Of a stretch of DNA of 64,000 nt, positions 62,092 to 64,000 are shown piece by piece. The position numbers and the translations under genes are program-made. A model generated the notes under the pieces. The model had not been told where the DNA came from. It was given only the letters and a program-made list of their open reading frames with translations, and ran no database searches. This stretch comes from Azolla caroliniana. Taxonomy: Eukaryota > Polypodiophyta. Each line of letters starts with the position of its first letter. Position 1 is the stretch's first letter. Location of the stretch: contig JBHGNT010000005.1 in NCBI GenBank assembly GCA_043228905.1, forward strand, positions 9,672,001 through 9,736,000, written 5' to 3'.

Positions 62092-63647
62092 TCAGTGTTG
62101 CTTCCCTATCTGGTAGGTTTCACAAATGTGGTCATTCCAGGCACTAAATTTTGGTAATCTGAAAACAATGTTCCTTGTTTTCATTTCCCAAACCCACAGG
62201 AAGTTGACATGACCAAACCGTTTGTGCCATAGGTCAATATCCGACTCAACCTTTTTCCCTTTCGCGAACACTGCGGTGCAAACGTCGTTAGTGTCGATGA
62301 TGAACATCCTCCCGTCCCGGCGCCCTTGAGCGATGATTTGGCCTTCTTCCTCGATGAAGCACCCAAGATGTGTGAATCGAACTTGCATTCCCTTGTTGAC
62401 GATCTGGCCGACCGACACCAAGTTCTTTGTTATTGTCGGGATGTGTAGCACGTTCATAAGTTTCCCTTTCTGTCCGACATGGTTGACAAGAACTTCTGTG
62501 ACATGTACGATCGGGTGCAGAGTGTCGTCTCTGGTTTTGACCACTCCTAGTTGGTCCAGTTTCTCTAGATATGAGAACCATTCTTCATGCCTCGTCATAT
62601 GCTTTGACGCCCCGAAGTCAACGTACCACACCTCATCTGATTGTGTGGTGGACTTTTTCATCAAGTTTGCCTTGTGCTTCATCACAAAGGCTAGCCCTTT
62701 TCTGATCTTTCCGGTTCCGGATCCTTCCGATCCTTCAACGTAGTGTGACCTTTGCCAGCTCCCTTGCTCGGCCTTACCGGATCCGGATTTTTCCGAATCA
62801 ACACGCTTCTTCTAGCACTCACTCTCCTGGTGGCCTTTCTTGCCATAGTACCAACATTTTGAATCGGCCTTAGATTGCCAATTTTCAGCACCACCTTGAC
62901 TCCCCCTGCTCCCGGAGGGTTCAGAACTATTGTCGACATTATGATTATGCCTTTGGTTTTGCACTTGTCGGCCACCTCCATTGCATATCGACCCGCCTCA
63001 TCCACCATGACCACGGGGTCTATCTTCCTCCGTGTACAACATTTTGTTGTTGATGTGCATGCTTTTCGACGTACCTCTGTGGTTCTCTTCAACGAGAAGC
63101 ATCAATTGCAACTCGAAGAATGATGGCATACTCTCTATCTCATGTAGATTGCCATCCAGAATGATCCGAACTTAGATGCCAACCCACCGAGACAGACCTA
63201 CACCATTTCTTCATCCTCGACGATTACGTTGATGGAGGCGAGAGAGTCATAGATGTCTTTGATCTAGGAGGTGTAATCAGCCACCTCCATGTCTCTTTGT
63301 CAGGCGTTGCTCAGCTCTTGTCTGAGTTGTAGCTTTCTAGCTATGGTGCTTGTGGCGAATATATTCTTTAGATTTCCCCAAGACTCCTTTGGCATTTTGG
63401 CATCCCGGATGTAGCTTAGTAGTTGATCACCGATACTAGATGTGAAGCAATAGAAAACTTTTCTTGTCGCTTGTTCCCAAGTCAGAAAATCCTCGTGCGT
63501 CGAATCTGATGTTGCATCAATCACTCCTTCGACATAACTCCAGTATCCATGTCCGAGCAGGTACTGGTGCATTTTGTACGACAAGGATGTGTAGTTGTTT
63601 CTATCAAGCTTCTTCATCGGAAGAGAGATTCCCATACCTCTGTCCAT
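62092..63647 (-). pseudogene. C6 gag and protease, degraded
   Basis: Gag starts MDRGMGISLPMKKLDRNNYTSLSYKMHQYLLGHGYWSYVEG at 63647 and stops at about 63300 (RQELSNA). Later pieces: a zinc knuckle-like CWYYGKKGHQESEC near 62830, protease VWYVDFGASKHM (Phe replaces Ser in the DSG triad) and GAG-pre-integrase DLWHKRFGHVNF...CETYQIGKQH. Frameshifts at 62690-63100 and 63160-63300. Confidence 0.85.
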
Positions 63648-63744
63648 TTCTCTTCTTATATGTTCTTACTGGGTGTTAGGTCTTGGTTTGTGTTGAAATC
63701 TCTTGTTGAGTAAAGGATGTTCTAACCCTTGTGCTCTGATACCA

Positions 63745-64000
63745 TGTAAAGATAAATATGCAGAAACTAAGCATATCACAGTCCGCTCAGTCGAATAGCA
63801 ACAGAAACCACAGAGAATGGAATACACAAAGTAGGTGAGACAGACAGAGAGAGCAAGACAATGAACCTCTATTTCCAAAACGCTCTATAAAACTCTATGT
63901 ACATACAAATGTGCATCATAACACGTTTTATACAAGTCCTTAAAGGAGTGATAGAAGTACTGACAAGTACTTCAATGCTCATACTGAGCAATAGACACTA
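63745..64000 (-). repeat. C6 5' LTR, partial
   Basis: Plus-strand start TGTAAAGATAAATATG next to the primer site; shows the family's features (tatacaagtcctta, agtacttcaatgctcat). Continues beyond the window. Confidence 0.85.

Larger units (their letters stand above)
61440..64000 (-). mobile_element. Copia element C6, minus strand, runs off the window
   Basis: Same family as C2. From right to left: 5' LTR from 63745 past the window end (plus-strand start TGTAAAGATAAATATG), iMet primer site (TGGTATCAGAGC, 63733-63744), gag, protease and integrase fragments. RT, RNase H and the 3' LTR are missing on the left, where the copia LTR fragment at 61434 abuts it. Confidence 0.85.

Overview
This window is nuclear DNA of a land plant. 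The evidence is an intact PHT1-type phosphate transporter with a plant-style promoter, a fragment of a cytosolic ribosomal protein uL29 (RPL35) gene, plant-type Ty1/copia and Ty3/gypsy retrotransposons with tRNA-iMet primer sites, a plant-type LINE, and intron-containing tRNA-Tyr(GUA)-like genes. I could not decide the species or lineage. Nearly everything outside the transporter is mobile or repetitive DNA in different stages of decay.

Region 1-38135 is one stack of nested LTR retrotransposons whose order can be read from target-site duplications (TSDs) and coding sequence that resumes across each insertion. The outermost element is a + strand copia (C3; only its tail, 36412-38135, lies here). 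It is interrupted by a gypsy element (X; pol 6462-8851, 3' LTR 8852-9358 resuming at 36077-36411). X pol is interrupted by a gag-bearing gypsy-like element (Y1; 4995-6461), and Y1 by a copia with an intact 1343-codon gag-pol (C0; 1-4994, minus). The X 3' LTR is split by copia C1 (9359-36071, TSD gtgtg). C1 holds a solo LTR (12551-13286), and its own 3' LTR is split by copia C2 (15208-35748, minus, TSD cacca). C2 carries three insertions: gypsy G (16853-25906, minus, TSD atcaa, exactly in the RT YVDD codons), a short non-coding element E with apparently identical LTRs (26392-28683, TSD caatg), and Y2 (29751-33454, TSD ccgt), a gag-only element whose two LTRs belong to different families.

Region 38136-43000 is the only ordinary genic stretch: a PHT1 gene with a P1BS element, TATA box, probable 5'-UTR intron and an uninterrupted 525-codon CDS at 40860-42437. 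Downstream lie a copia gag fragment (43000-44000, minus), a decayed LINE (about 44240-47642, plus), and a chimeric copia (47643-51451) that contains another solo LTR.

Region 51452-61090 holds the most unusual structure: a tandem array with a period near 304 bp in which every unit carries a minus-strand tRNA-Tyr(GUA)-like gene with a 13-nt intron. There are fourteen copies before 56000 and a fragment at 61056. The array is broken by a patch of gypsy integrase and by a 4.86-kb insertion (56033-60894) with LTR-like inverted ends, a uL29/RPL35 pseudogene, about 2 kb of TG/TATG microsatellite and a 105-bp tandem repeat. The window ends with a copia LTR fragment and a minus-strand copia (61440-64000).

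The element proteins act in the usual retrotransposition cycle (gag particle, protease, reverse transcriptase/RNase H, integrase). Only C0 appears coding-competent. Y2 and E lack pol and could only have moved with proteins supplied in trans.
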